64,000 nucleotides of DNA. It comes from Pseudomonadota bacterium. GTDB taxonomy: Bacteria; Pseudomonadota; Gammaproteobacteria; Acidithiobacillales; Acidithiobacillaceae. Position 1 is the first letter of the stretch; each line of letters begins with the position of its first letter. Shown here one piece after another: positions 20,026 through 29,444 of this stretch. The notes beneath the pieces were generated by a model. That model saw only the letters and a program-made list of their open reading frames with translations. It searched no databases and was not told the DNA's origin. The stretch covers positions 1 through 64,000 of the forward strand of contig JAKARO010000009.1 of assembly GCA_021821885.1 (NCBI GenBank). Direction: 5' to 3'. Made by a program: the position numbers and the translations under genes.

Positions 20026-21650
20026 GGTCCGGGGCCGTTCCGCAAAGTCCGGCTGCCGGCACCAGCGGCGTGGTGTCGTCTCCCCACTGGCTGGCGTCCG
20101 AAGCCGGTGCGGAGATCCTGCGGCGCGGCGGCAACGCCGTGGAAGCCGCCATCGCCGTCTCGTCCACGCTTGCGGTGGTCTATCCCCACATGAATGGCCT
20201 CGGGGGCGACGGTTACTGGCTCGTTTCCGATGGCCGTTCGGGGTCCGTCCAGGGAATCGCGGCGGCAGGGCCGGCGGGGCGTGGCTATCACACCGGGGTG
20301 TTCCCGCCGGCGGGCCGGACAGGCATTCCCTTTCGTGGCGGTCTCGCGGCCCTGACTGTCCCGGGCGTGGCAGGAGGATGGGATCTTGCGTACGCCCATT
20401 CCCGGGAAAACTGGGGCGGCAGGCTTTCCTGGGACGTCCTGCTGGACCGCGCCATGGGGTACGCGGCGTCCGGGTTCCCCGTCAGCGCCAGCCAGTGCCG
20501 GGCCCTCCGCGACCACGCGGGGGAACTGGAGGGGCAGCCTGGCTTTGCCAGACATTTTCTGCGGGAAAACCGTCTTCCGCCCGGAGAAGGGACGGTCTGG
20601 GCCCAGCCGGATCTGGCGCGTTCCCTGCGGATGATTGCTGGTGAGGGGCCACAGGTGTTCTATCAGGGCAGACTCGCCCGCGCCATGGTCCAGGGACTGC
20701 AGCGGGCCGGAAGCCGGCTGGTGGAGGAAGATCTGCAGGCGTACCGCGCGCGCTGGGTTTCTCCCCTCCGGGTCCGTTTTGGCCGGGGAGAGCTCCTCAA
20801 CCTTCCCCCGCCTACCCAGGGCGTGGCGTCGCTGATGATCGCCGCGGTGCTGGACCGCATGGACGTGCACCGGCTTCCGCCCCTGGGTGCCGAATTCGTC
20901 CATCTGGCGGTGGAAGTGACGAAGCAGGTCTTCCGGTACCGGGATGCCCTCGTCGCGGATCCCGATTTTCAGGGCATGACGGTGGAGCACCTGCTCACGG
21001 ACCTGTCCCTCGAGCGCTGTGCCCGTTCCATCGACCGTGAATCCGCCGCATGCCCGCCGCCGGGAGGACCTGCGACCGGGGATACCGCATGGTTTGGCGT
21101 CGTGGATGCGTCCGGACGCATGGTGAGTGCCATCCAGAGTCTCTACCACGAATTCGGAACGGGTGTGGTTGCCGGGGACACCGGAATTGTCTGGAACAAC
21201 CGCGGCTGTGCCTTCTCCCTGGAGACGGGGCATGCCAACGTGCTGGCGCCCGGGAAACGGCCCTTCCACACCCTCAATCCGGCCATGTACGCCGAAGATG
21301 GCCAGGTCCGCATGGCCTACGGAACCATGGGAGGGGACGGGCAGCCCCAGACGCAGGCCGCGGTCCTGTTCCGGGCCCGGCGGTACGGCTGGCCGCTGGC
21401 GGAGGCCATTTCGGCTCCCCGCTGGCTCTACGGACGGACCTGGGGGGAGCCTGCGGCCGGACTGCGCCTGGAGTCCCGCTACGGGCGGGATGTGGCCGAA
21501 ACCCTGCAGCGCTGGGGGCATGCGGTCACCTGGGTGGAACCCTACAGCGATCTCATGGGCCATGCCGGGGCGCTGGCGTGCACCCCGGACGGATGCTGCA
21601 CCGGGGCCGCAGACCCCCGGTCGGATGGGGCCGCTGTGGCCGCCTCCTGA
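20022..21650 (+). CDS. Gamma-glutamyltransferase superfamily protein (HpxW/oxamate amidohydrolase-like)
   Basis: SSPHWLASEAGAEILRRGGNAVEAAIAVSSTLAVVYPHMNGLGGDGYWLV; ATGDTAWFGVVDASGRMVSAIQSLYHEFGTGVV Ntn-type catalytic Thr region. Confidence 0.78.
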   Translation: MRSGAVPQSPAAGTSGVVSSPHWLASEAGAEILRRGGNAVEAAIAVSSTLAVVYPHMNGLGGDGYWLVSDGRSGSVQGIAAAGPAGRGYHTGVFPPAGRTGIPFRGGLAALTVPGVAGGWDLAYAHSRENWGGRLSWDVLLDRAMGYAASGFPVSASQCRALRDHAGELEGQPGFARHFLRENRLPPGEGTVWAQPDLARSLRMIAGEGPQVFYQGRLARAMVQGLQRAGSRLVEEDLQAYRARWVSPLRVRFGRGELLNLPPPTQGVASLMIAAVLDRMDVHRLPPLGAEFVHLAVEVTKQVFRYRDALVADPDFQGMTVEHLLTDLSLERCARSIDRESAACPPPGGPATGDTAWFGVVDASGRMVSAIQSLYHEFGTGVVAGDTGIVWNNRGCAFSLETGHANVLAPGKRPFHTLNPAMYAEDGQVRMAYGTMGGDGQPQTQAAVLFRARRYGWPLAEAISAPRWLYGRTWGEPAAGLRLESRYGRDVAETLQRWGHAVTWVEPYSDLMGHAGALACTPDGCCTGAADPRSDGAAVAAS

Positions 21651-21668
21651 TCCCGGCTGGTCCCGCGG

Positions 21669-22574
21669 CTAGGGGGTCCCGGACAGGCTGCGCATTTCCT
21701 CGCCCATGCTCTCGGAAAACCGGGCTGCGGCGACCGGGAGTCCCCGGTTGCGCAGCTGGGCGCAAATGATGGGGACCGGCCGGATGTCCACGGTCGAGAC
21801 CGGCCGGTACACGGTGTTGCCGGTTTCGCCGCCCCGGGCACCGGCAGAGAGGACGAAGCCGATGTTTTCCGTGCCCTGGAGCAGCCCCCGCAGGATCTCG
21901 TAGGAATTTGTTTCGACGGCAATCCGGGTCCCGGACCGGTGGCGGTTCAGGGCCGTTTCCAGCATCTGCCGGGTGGTCAGTCCCTCGGCCGGGAGCACGA
22001 GCGGGTACTGGAGGCAGTCGCCGAGACGCAGGTCCTGCCGCCCGGCAAGCGGGTGCCCACGGTCCATCGCGGCCATGAGGGGCTGGTGGGAGACCGCCAG
22101 GACAAAGACGTCGGGGTGTTCCGGCGGCGCCACAATCACGGCGAGATCCACATCAAAGTTGAGAAGCGCACGGATGGCCGCCGCGTGTTCCGTAACCGTC
22201 ACCCGGAACGAAACGCCGGGATACTGCGCGCGGAAATCCGCAACGGCCCGGGGGACCAGGTCGGCCGCCAGCGCCGGACTCACCGCCAGGGAGATCTGTC
22301 CCCGGCGCAGGCCCTTCAGGCTGTCAATTTCCGACCGCAGCCGCTGCATGTCGGACAGGTGCCGCCGGACATACCCCATCAGGAGCTCGCCGGCCGAGGT
22401 CAGGCGCATGCCACGGGGGTGGCGCTCGAAAATGGGGGTTTCCAGCTCTTCCTCCAGGTCCTGGAGCCGCCGGTCCAGGGCCGAGGCCGTGATGAAGAGC
22501 CGGTCCGCCGCCCGCCTTACGGAACCCTCCCGGACGATGGCGTCCAGATACTGGAAAAGACGGATGTGCCGCAT
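21669..22574 (-). CDS. LysR-family transcriptional regulator
   Basis: RLFQYLDAIVREGSVRRAADRLFITASALDRRLQDLEEELETPIFERHPRGMRLTSAGELL. Confidence 0.88.
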   Translation of the reverse strand: MRHIRLFQYLDAIVREGSVRRAADRLFITASALDRRLQDLEEELETPIFERHPRGMRLTSAGELLMGYVRRHLSDMQRLRSEIDSLKGLRRGQISLAVSPALAADLVPRAVADFRAQYPGVSFRVTVTEHAAAIRALLNFDVDLAVIVAPPEHPDVFVLAVSHQPLMAAMDRGHPLAGRQDLRLGDCLQYPLVLPAEGLTTRQMLETALNRHRSGTRIAVETNSYEILRGLLQGTENIGFVLSAGARGGETGNTVYRPVSTVDIRPVPIICAQLRNRGLPVAAARFSESMGEEMRSLSGTP

Positions 22575-22823
22575 CAGTTCACCGTTGCTTTTTATGAAAC
22601 GTTCCAGGGAAAAAATAGCACTTTCCTGAAAACGCTTCCAATCCCATCATGGAACGGCAGCAAAATATCCGTTGCGCACCATATTGGTGACTTTATCTGC
22701 TCCTGCACTTTTTTCGCGCGGGAATATAAAAGGGACCACCAGTAACCATGGGCGCGGTTCGCAGTTTCAGCTGGCATGGTATTTGAATGCCATTCCGGAA
22801 AGCATGCATCGAGGGAGAACCAC

Positions 22824-25157
22824 ATGATATCGGAAAAGAATATCCGGGTCAGGCGAAGCGTCATGGCCTCACTGGGGGTACTGGTTGTAGGATACCACCA
22901 GGCCATTGCCTACGGTGCAGAAAAAACAAAACCGGATAAAAAGGTATACAAAATTGAAGGCGTAAAAAAGAATCTTTTGCGCATGGTGGACAAAAAGGCG
23001 CTGACCCAGGTAAAACCTGTCTACGGTGCGGAAACGGCGCTGATTCCCAAAGAGTTCATAAATGGGCAGGAATCCACGCAGAACGCATCGACCATCCTCA
23101 GTTTTGTCCCTGGCATAAATGCCGTCAGCACCAATCCGATTGGCGTAAAAACACACATTTCCGTGCGTGGCTTTTCCCAGACACAGGTCGGATACACCTT
23201 TGACAACCTGCCAATTGCCGATCTTTTCAACGGCGGCCTTTCAGGAGGAAACAACAACTACGCCGACCTCACCAACCTGGTCCCCGTTACCCTGGGCCAG
23301 ACCTCGGGAATCCGCGTGACCTACGGCACCCCATCCCCGGACATCAATGCGGTCGGCGCCATTGGCGGAAACATTGACTATCTTCCCCGGATGCCGGGAA
23401 AGAAAGCGTATGAATCCGTGTTTGGGGGGTACGGTTCCTTCAATACGCAAAGCTATGGTGCGGAGCTGAATACCGGGAAAACCGCGGGATACGGAAACCT
23501 CTTCATGCGGTTTTCTTCCCGCCAGACCGCGGGATATCTCCAGAATACCCCCGACCGGCTCTATTCCTATTACGCCGCGTACGATCTTCCGCAGATTTCC
23601 CCCACCTCCAGGTGGTCCCTGGTGTTCCTGCTGAACAAGAACCAGGGATCCACGCCGGCGCGGATGCCGGTGGATCTCCTCAGCCAGTATGGCCGCTACT
23701 ACCAGTGGCCTGCCAGCTTTACCTATGCCAGCAGCCATACCGAGCACATGATGGCCATACTGCAGAACAAGACCCTGCTTTCTTCCAGTGCGGTCCTGGG
23801 ATTCAAGGGGTTTTACAGCTATACGAACTCGGACCGCCTGGAATACATCAATCCGGCTGTGAGTTCACCGTATAACGGCTTTGTTACCTTCTACCTGAAC
23901 CCGGCAGAAACGGTATGCCAGTATTCCGGCAACAATTTTACGGGGGACAGCTCGCCAGCCTGTCTCGCCCAGACCATCAGCGGGGACAACTACCACAGCT
24001 ATTCCTACCAGACGGACACCTTTGGCTTCAATCCTTCCATACGCTGGTTCCATAAATATGTCGATCTGGATGCCGGAGGCCTCGCGGCCGTCTCGCTGTA
24101 CCATTCGCAGGATTATGTCTACGGGACCCCGCAGGTGCCCTATATTCCCGGATACAACAATCTCTGGGACGAGCATGGCTGGAGAATGTACAGCAAGCTG
24201 TATGCCCAGGCGAAAATCAGGCCCATCCAGGACCTGGATGTGGTGCCAGGCATCAAATACGAGATCGTGGCCACCCACCTGAACGACGTGCCGGGGTACT
24301 ACTATACGGTCGGGTCGAGCAGCGGCAATACCTACAGCGAAATCAGCCCCTATGTCGGAATCCAGTACCGGCCCATCCGGCCCCTGAAGCTGTATGCCGA
24401 TTACGCCACAGGCTACAAGTATCCAAACATTACCGCGTTCTATTCGGCCGACGGCAACGCCACGACCACCAGTCCGTCCACCCCGGTCACCATACGGCCA
24501 GAACGCGTGGACACCTACCAGTTTGGCGTCCAGTACCACCAGGGAGGACTGGAGGTCAGCACGTCCTTTTACCGGTCGGAGTTCGCCCATACCTTCAGTT
24601 CCTATTACGATCCCACTACCGGCCTGACCTACGAATACAATATCGGTTCGTCGCAGTATCAGGGAATCAACCTGGCCACCCAGTATGCGCTGGACCCGTA
24701 CGTGTCCCTGTACGGAAACTATTCCATACAGGAGGCCATCTATACGAGCAGCTCGACGAGCCAGTATGGTGTGGCAACCAGCGTGGGGGAACCCCGGCCC
24801 AATACCCCAACCTATCTTGCCGGACTGGGGCTCCTGGCGCACTACGGGCGCACGCGCGCGCGCCTGTACGCCAATCTTGTCGGCCCGCAGTACATCGAGG
24901 CGAGCACGGGGGCTCCCACCTCCGGCAGCATGCCGTCCTACACCACGATGAATTTCAACCTGTCCCACACGTTCCCGGTCGGCCTTTACGGAGTCCGGAA
25001 CGTGACGCTCAGCCTGACCGGGGTCAATCTTCTCAATTCGCAGGCCTATGTGCTGGAAAAACTGTTCCCCTACGCCAATGGCGCTCCGGGCAGCTATCTG
25101 GAAGGGGAGCCCATGATGCCGAGATCCTTCTTTGGCACCATGAAGGTGGTGTTCTGA
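22824..25157 (+). CDS. TonB-dependent outer-membrane receptor
   Basis: Signal peptide, plug domain (LSFVPGINAVSTNPIGVKTHISVRGFSQTQVGYTFDNLPI), long beta-barrel, C-terminal Phe; start at ATG 22824 after gagggagaa. Confidence 0.88.
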   Translation: MISEKNIRVRRSVMASLGVLVVGYHQAIAYGAEKTKPDKKVYKIEGVKKNLLRMVDKKALTQVKPVYGAETALIPKEFINGQESTQNASTILSFVPGINAVSTNPIGVKTHISVRGFSQTQVGYTFDNLPIADLFNGGLSGGNNNYADLTNLVPVTLGQTSGIRVTYGTPSPDINAVGAIGGNIDYLPRMPGKKAYESVFGGYGSFNTQSYGAELNTGKTAGYGNLFMRFSSRQTAGYLQNTPDRLYSYYAAYDLPQISPTSRWSLVFLLNKNQGSTPARMPVDLLSQYGRYYQWPASFTYASSHTEHMMAILQNKTLLSSSAVLGFKGFYSYTNSDRLEYINPAVSSPYNGFVTFYLNPAETVCQYSGNNFTGDSSPACLAQTISGDNYHSYSYQTDTFGFNPSIRWFHKYVDLDAGGLAAVSLYHSQDYVYGTPQVPYIPGYNNLWDEHGWRMYSKLYAQAKIRPIQDLDVVPGIKYEIVATHLNDVPGYYYTVGSSSGNTYSEISPYVGIQYRPIRPLKLYADYATGYKYPNITAFYSADGNATTTSPSTPVTIRPERVDTYQFGVQYHQGGLEVSTSFYRSEFAHTFSSYYDPTTGLTYEYNIGSSQYQGINLATQYALDPYVSLYGNYSIQEAIYTSSSTSQYGVATSVGEPRPNTPTYLAGLGLLAHYGRTRARLYANLVGPQYIEASTGAPTSGSMPSYTTMNFNLSHTFPVGLYGVRNVTLSLTGVNLLNSQAYVLEKLFPYANGAPGSYLEGEPMMPRSFFGTMKVVF

Positions 25158-25369
25158 GAACCCCGCGGCCGCTGTCCCCGGGTACTGCCAATATTCCCTC
25201 CCGCGCGTTCCTTTTCCCGGCGCTGCGCATCCCGGCCGGCCTGTCCGGCCGCGCAGGGGCGTGTCTCCCGCAGCCCCGGCCCACCCCGGCAGGAGGGCGG
25301 TCTCCGGCCGCCCGGGCGCTGGCCATCCATCCCCGGAGCCCTTTTTTTCGAAACAGCAAGGAGACCGTG

Positions 25370-25663
25370 ATGAACAAGCAGGACCTGATTATGCACCTTT
25401 CCGAATCGGTGGAGCTGACCCAGGCGAAGGCGGCGCTGGCCCTCGACAGCATCCTCCGTGCCATGTCCGGTGCCCTCCTTGAAGGCAAGCCGGTGCGGCT
25501 CGCGGGTTTCGGTACCTTTTTTGTGGGCACGCGGGCCGCCCGCCCGGGACGGAACCCGGCCACCGGGCAGAAAATCCGGATTCCGGAACGCCGGGCGCTC
25601 CGGTTCCGGGCGGGCAAGATCCTGAGAAACTCCCTGAACGGGCCCTGGAATGGCCAGGGGTAG
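25370..25663 (+). CDS. HU-family DNA-binding protein
   Basis: MNKQDLIMHLSESVELTQAKAALALDSILRAMSGALLEGKPVRLAGFGTFFVGTRAARPGRNPATGQKIRIP. Confidence 0.88.
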   Translation: MNKQDLIMHLSESVELTQAKAALALDSILRAMSGALLEGKPVRLAGFGTFFVGTRAARPGRNPATGQKIRIPERRALRFRAGKILRNSLNGPWNGQG

Positions 25664-25811
25664 GGGTTCTCGCCGCCGGGGTCTGGTGGCGGTGGACAGG
25701 CGCCACTCAGGCCTGGGCCCCAGCCCCTTTGGGGATGGCGGGGATTATGCGACAATGCCCGAAAATCCTGTTTCTGGTGCCCAGCCGTTTCCTGACCGGA
25801 CGAACTAGAGA

Positions 25812-27059
25812 ATGTCCACCGCCAGCCGCCTGGATGGCCCATCCCCCTCCGCTTCCCTTCATCCCAACGGAACGCAGTTTACGGTCCTGGGCGCGATCAG
25901 CGTTTCCCATTTTCTGAACGACAGCATCCAGTCGCTCATGCTGGCCGTCTATCCCCTGTTCCGGAGCAGCTTTTCGCTGAGTTTTGCGCAGATCGGCCTC
26001 ATCACCCTGGCGTACCAGCTGACGGCATCCATCATCCAGCCCCTGGTCGGGAATTACACGGACCGCCATCCTTTTCCCTATTCCCTGCCGCTCGGGATGG
26101 TGTCCACGTTTCTGGGGCTCCTGCTGCTTTCCATCGCGCCAGACTATCCGGCGGTCCTGGCCGCCGCCGCCCTGGTGGGCCTCGGATCCTCCGTCTTCCA
26201 CCCGGAATCCTCGCGGGTGGCCCGGCTCGCCTCGGGGGGCAGGTATGGGCTGGCCCAGTCCATATTCCAGGTCGGCGGCAATGCCGGGACGGCCATGGGC
26301 CCACTCCTCGCCGCCCTGGTGGTGATGCCCAATGGCCAGCACAGCCTGTCGTGGTTTTCCCTGGCGACGCTGGTGGCCATCGCCATCCTGGCCTTTGTGG
26401 GCCGCTGGTACCAGAACCAGCACCGCAGGCCCCGGCACGCCGCGGGAGCCGGACCGGTGCATGGCCTCACGCCGGCCGCCGTGCGGCGCAGCATGACCGT
26501 CCTGGTGCTGCTGATGTTCGCCAAATTTGTGTACCTGACCAGCATCAGCAGCTATCTCATTTTCTATCTGGTACACCGTTTTGCCATTCCGGTCCGGGAA
26601 GCCCAGTTTCACCTGTTCCTCTTTCTGGCGGCCGTCGCGGCCGGTACGGTGTTTGGTGGCCCCATTGGCGACCGCATCGGACGCCGGCAGGTGATCTGGG
26701 TCTCCCTGGCGGGAATTGCCCCCTTTACCCTGGCGCTGCCCTACGTTTCCCTGACCGCAAGCGCCATCCTGACGGTCGTGATCGGATTTCTCCTGGCCTC
26801 GGCCTTTCCGGCCATGGTGGTATATGCCCAGGAGCTGGTCCCGGGCCGGGTCGGGACCATCTCCGGACTGTTTTTTGGCCTCGCATTTGGCCTGGGAGGC
26901 ATCGGCGCCGCCGTGCTCGGCCAGGTCGCCGATGTCTGGGGGATCGTCCGGGTATACCAGATCTGCTCGTTTCTGCCGCTACTGGGATTTTTCGCCTTTT
27001 TTCTGCCCGCACGCCCGGGAGTTCCGGCGCGGCCGGCCCCGGCGGCCGGCGTGCGCTAG
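25812..27059 (+). CDS. MFS transporter, fosmidomycin-resistance (Fsr)-like
   Basis: HFLNDSIQSLMLAVYPLFRSSFSLSFAQIGLITLAYQLTASIIQPLVG; GLGSSVFHPESSRVARLASGGR. Confidence 0.78.
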   Translation: MSTASRLDGPSPSASLHPNGTQFTVLGAISVSHFLNDSIQSLMLAVYPLFRSSFSLSFAQIGLITLAYQLTASIIQPLVGNYTDRHPFPYSLPLGMVSTFLGLLLLSIAPDYPAVLAAAALVGLGSSVFHPESSRVARLASGGRYGLAQSIFQVGGNAGTAMGPLLAALVVMPNGQHSLSWFSLATLVAIAILAFVGRWYQNQHRRPRHAAGAGPVHGLTPAAVRRSMTVLVLLMFAKFVYLTSISSYLIFYLVHRFAIPVREAQFHLFLFLAAVAAGTVFGGPIGDRIGRRQVIWVSLAGIAPFTLALPYVSLTASAILTVVIGFLLASAFPAMVVYAQELVPGRVGTISGLFFGLAFGLGGIGAAVLGQVADVWGIVRVYQICSFLPLLGFFAFFLPARPGVPARPAPAAGVR

Positions 27060-27114
27060 GGGGTTTCCTGCGGGTCTGGCTGGCAGGCCGCACTCCTGGC
27101 CTGGAAAGCGCGTC

Positions 27115-28821
27115 TCAGCCGGTTTCGAGCAGAAACAGGATGATGCAGACCAGCACCAGGGACAGGATCCGCCACCAGACGATTTCCGGAAAAGCCAGCG
27201 GTGGCTGTCCTGCCGCCATGGGCTGGATGGGATCCAGCATCCGGTTCTTCTGTATGGTGAAACAGACCTCATACGCATCCTGAAAGCGGTCTGCCGGGTT
27301 CCGGCTCAGCATTTTGGCCACCATTTCATCGATCCAGTCAGGAATGTCCCGTCTTCTTTTCTTCAGGGAGACCGGCCCGCCAATGCCAAACGGCAGTTCT
27401 CCGTATCCCAGCATGCGGTAGAGGGTGACACCGAAAGAATAGATGTCGGACCGGGCATCGATTCCCCCGTTCTCCAGTGTCTCCGGGGCCAGGTAGGCAG
27501 GCGTCCCCAGATGCCGGCTGCCATTCAGGTTCCCGAGCCCGGAGACATAGGAAAAGCCGAAATCCATGATCCGGATCCCGTTTTTGTGGCCAACCAGGAT
27601 ATTTTCCGGCTTGAGGTCCCGGTGATAAATCCCGGCCCTGTGGATATCGTACAGGGCCCTGGCGATGTTTTCCGCCATGTCCAGGGCTTCTTCCAGGCGC
27701 AGGCTGCCCCGGGAAATCTTTTTTTCCAGGGTTTCCCCCTCGTGGAAATCCATCAGGATATAAAGCTGGCTCTGGTGCTTTATTTCGGACGTGTGGAAAT
27801 CCGGTGTCCATGGGCTCCGGAAATTTCGGGAAAGCCACCACTCCACCAGAAAGGCATGCCGGATATTCCCGTCCTGGAGGGAAGGCCTGGGAATTTTCAT
27901 CAGCATCCTTCCCTTTTCCCCGTCTGGCCGCGAAACCAGAAAAAAATCGGAATGGCCGCTTGAGAGCACCTTCTTTTCCAGAACATGCCCGTCGATCATG
28001 GATCCGCAGGCCGGCGCAGGGAGAAGGGGAAGGGCACAGACCATCTTCGCCAGAAATTCCGGATTTCCGGTCATGAGCCGGTCCACATGGACCGCGGCAA
28101 CAGAGGCATTGTCGTCAAAGGCCAGATCGTCTGCGTGTTCCAGGGGATTTTTTTCCCTGCCACGGCCGGCCTGCAGCGTTTCCAGAAACTGCCCCAGTCT
28201 GCGGTTCCCAAGATGGCGATAGAACCCGTCCGAACAGAGGAACAGGCAGTCTCCGGTGCAAAGCACCGATTTGGTATGGGCCGTTTTTATGTCATCGGAG
28301 AATCCTGCCGCACGGTTTACAACCCCCCCATAAAGCCCCATGGAGGTATGGTCCTCCGTGAGGAGAGTGGTGGAGCCCTCCCTGGAAAGATAGGCCCGTG
28401 TGTCCCCGGCGCTGAACACATGGCATTCCCCGCTGGCGAGAACCATGATGCAGAACGTGGCCGCCATGTTGGTGAGCTGGCTGTCGCGCTGTCCGATGCT
28501 GAAGATCCAGCGGTTGGCGGTTTCAATGGCCGAAACCATGGCTTTTTCCAGCGAAAGGGTGTCCGGGAGGCCATAATAGAAATCGCAGACGGACCGGCAG
28601 AAAATCTCGGCCGCTTCCCGTCCTCCCTCGCCACCGCTCATCCCGTCGGCAAGGACAAGCATGACCCCCCGGGAGGCAAGGCGCTCTTCCGGGGGCGCCC
28701 GGAAGCACACAAAGTCTTCATTCGTGGTCCGGCTGCCCGTGGTACTGAACAGGGAGACATGGTATCCGCATCCGGCAACTGCACTTTCATAGTGGAACCG
28801 GTCCAGAAAGCTTTCGGCCAT
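27115..28821 (-). CDS. Bifunctional PP2C-type phosphatase / Ser-Thr protein kinase with C-terminal TM
   Basis: PP2C motifs TTNEDFVCF, LVLADGMSGGEGG, AGDTRAYL, CSDGFYRHL, DDNASV; kinase motifs YHRDLKPENILV, IMDFGFSYV, GTPAYLAPE, SDIYSFGVTLY; C-terminal hydrophobic segment. Confidence 0.88.
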   Translation of the reverse strand: MAESFLDRFHYESAVAGCGYHVSLFSTTGSRTTNEDFVCFRAPPEERLASRGVMLVLADGMSGGEGGREAAEIFCRSVCDFYYGLPDTLSLEKAMVSAIETANRWIFSIGQRDSQLTNMAATFCIMVLASGECHVFSAGDTRAYLSREGSTTLLTEDHTSMGLYGGVVNRAAGFSDDIKTAHTKSVLCTGDCLFLCSDGFYRHLGNRRLGQFLETLQAGRGREKNPLEHADDLAFDDNASVAAVHVDRLMTGNPEFLAKMVCALPLLPAPACGSMIDGHVLEKKVLSSGHSDFFLVSRPDGEKGRMLMKIPRPSLQDGNIRHAFLVEWWLSRNFRSPWTPDFHTSEIKHQSQLYILMDFHEGETLEKKISRGSLRLEEALDMAENIARALYDIHRAGIYHRDLKPENILVGHKNGIRIMDFGFSYVSGLGNLNGSRHLGTPAYLAPETLENGGIDARSDIYSFGVTLYRMLGYGELPFGIGGPVSLKKRRRDIPDWIDEMVAKMLSRNPADRFQDAYEVCFTIQKNRMLDPIQPMAAGQPPLAFPEIVWWRILSLVLVCIILFLLETG

Positions 28822-28930
28822 GGTTGTACCTCATCGAAGGCGGAGTGCCGGACGTGGATGCCGGAAGGCGGGACCCCGGCCGGTCCCGCGGACTGCCGTG
28901 TGCCCGGCTCCGTCCTTCCGGCCGGATTGC

Positions 28931-29359
28931 CTAGCGTACGACCTGTACATAGAAATGCAGGGAACGTACCTCGAAACCGTGGGCCTGGTAGAAACGGTGC
29001 GCCTCTACCCTGGACAGGCCGGAATCCAGATGGATCTGCGTGCAGTCCGCTGCTTTCGCAAAATCTTTTGCCCAGCCGATAAGCCGTGTCCCGAAACCGG
29101 ATCCGCGGTATTCCGGAAGCGTGACCAGGTCATCGATGTAGAGTATTTTCCCCCAGGCCAGGTGTTCCGTGGGCCGGCACCCCAGACAGGAAACCACGCC
29201 GGTCTCCTGCTCCAGGTAGGCCAGGCGGTAACCGTGGCGGCGGATCTGGCGCAGGACCTGTCCGACAAAGTCCTCCCGGGTGAGGTTCGGCCGGAGCTGG
29301 TTCACGACAGGGTAGCAGCGGGCAATCTCGGCAGGGTTCCCGGCCAGATGGACGGTCAT
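28931..29359 (-). CDS. GNAT-family N-acetyltransferase
   Basis: LGKILYIDDLVTLPEYRGSGFGTRLIGWAKDFAKAADCTQIHLDSGLSRVEAHRFYQAHGFEVRSLHF. Confidence 0.85.
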   Translation of the reverse strand: MTVHLAGNPAEIARCYPVVNQLRPNLTREDFVGQVLRQIRRHGYRLAYLEQETGVVSCLGCRPTEHLAWGKILYIDDLVTLPEYRGSGFGTRLIGWAKDFAKAADCTQIHLDSGLSRVEAHRFYQAHGFEVRSLHFYVQVVR

Positions 29360-29444
29360 TCCGGCTTCCCCCCTGCCGCCGGGGATGCGGCCAGGTCCCG
29401 GGGCACAGGCGGAGGTCCTGCCACACTACCGGGAGCCGGGCCGG

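Noticed and set aside
22772-22787. Possible sigma-54 promoter (tggcat-N5-ttgaa) before the TonB-dependent receptor
   Set aside because: The -12 element lacks the essential GC (has GA); too weak to claim.
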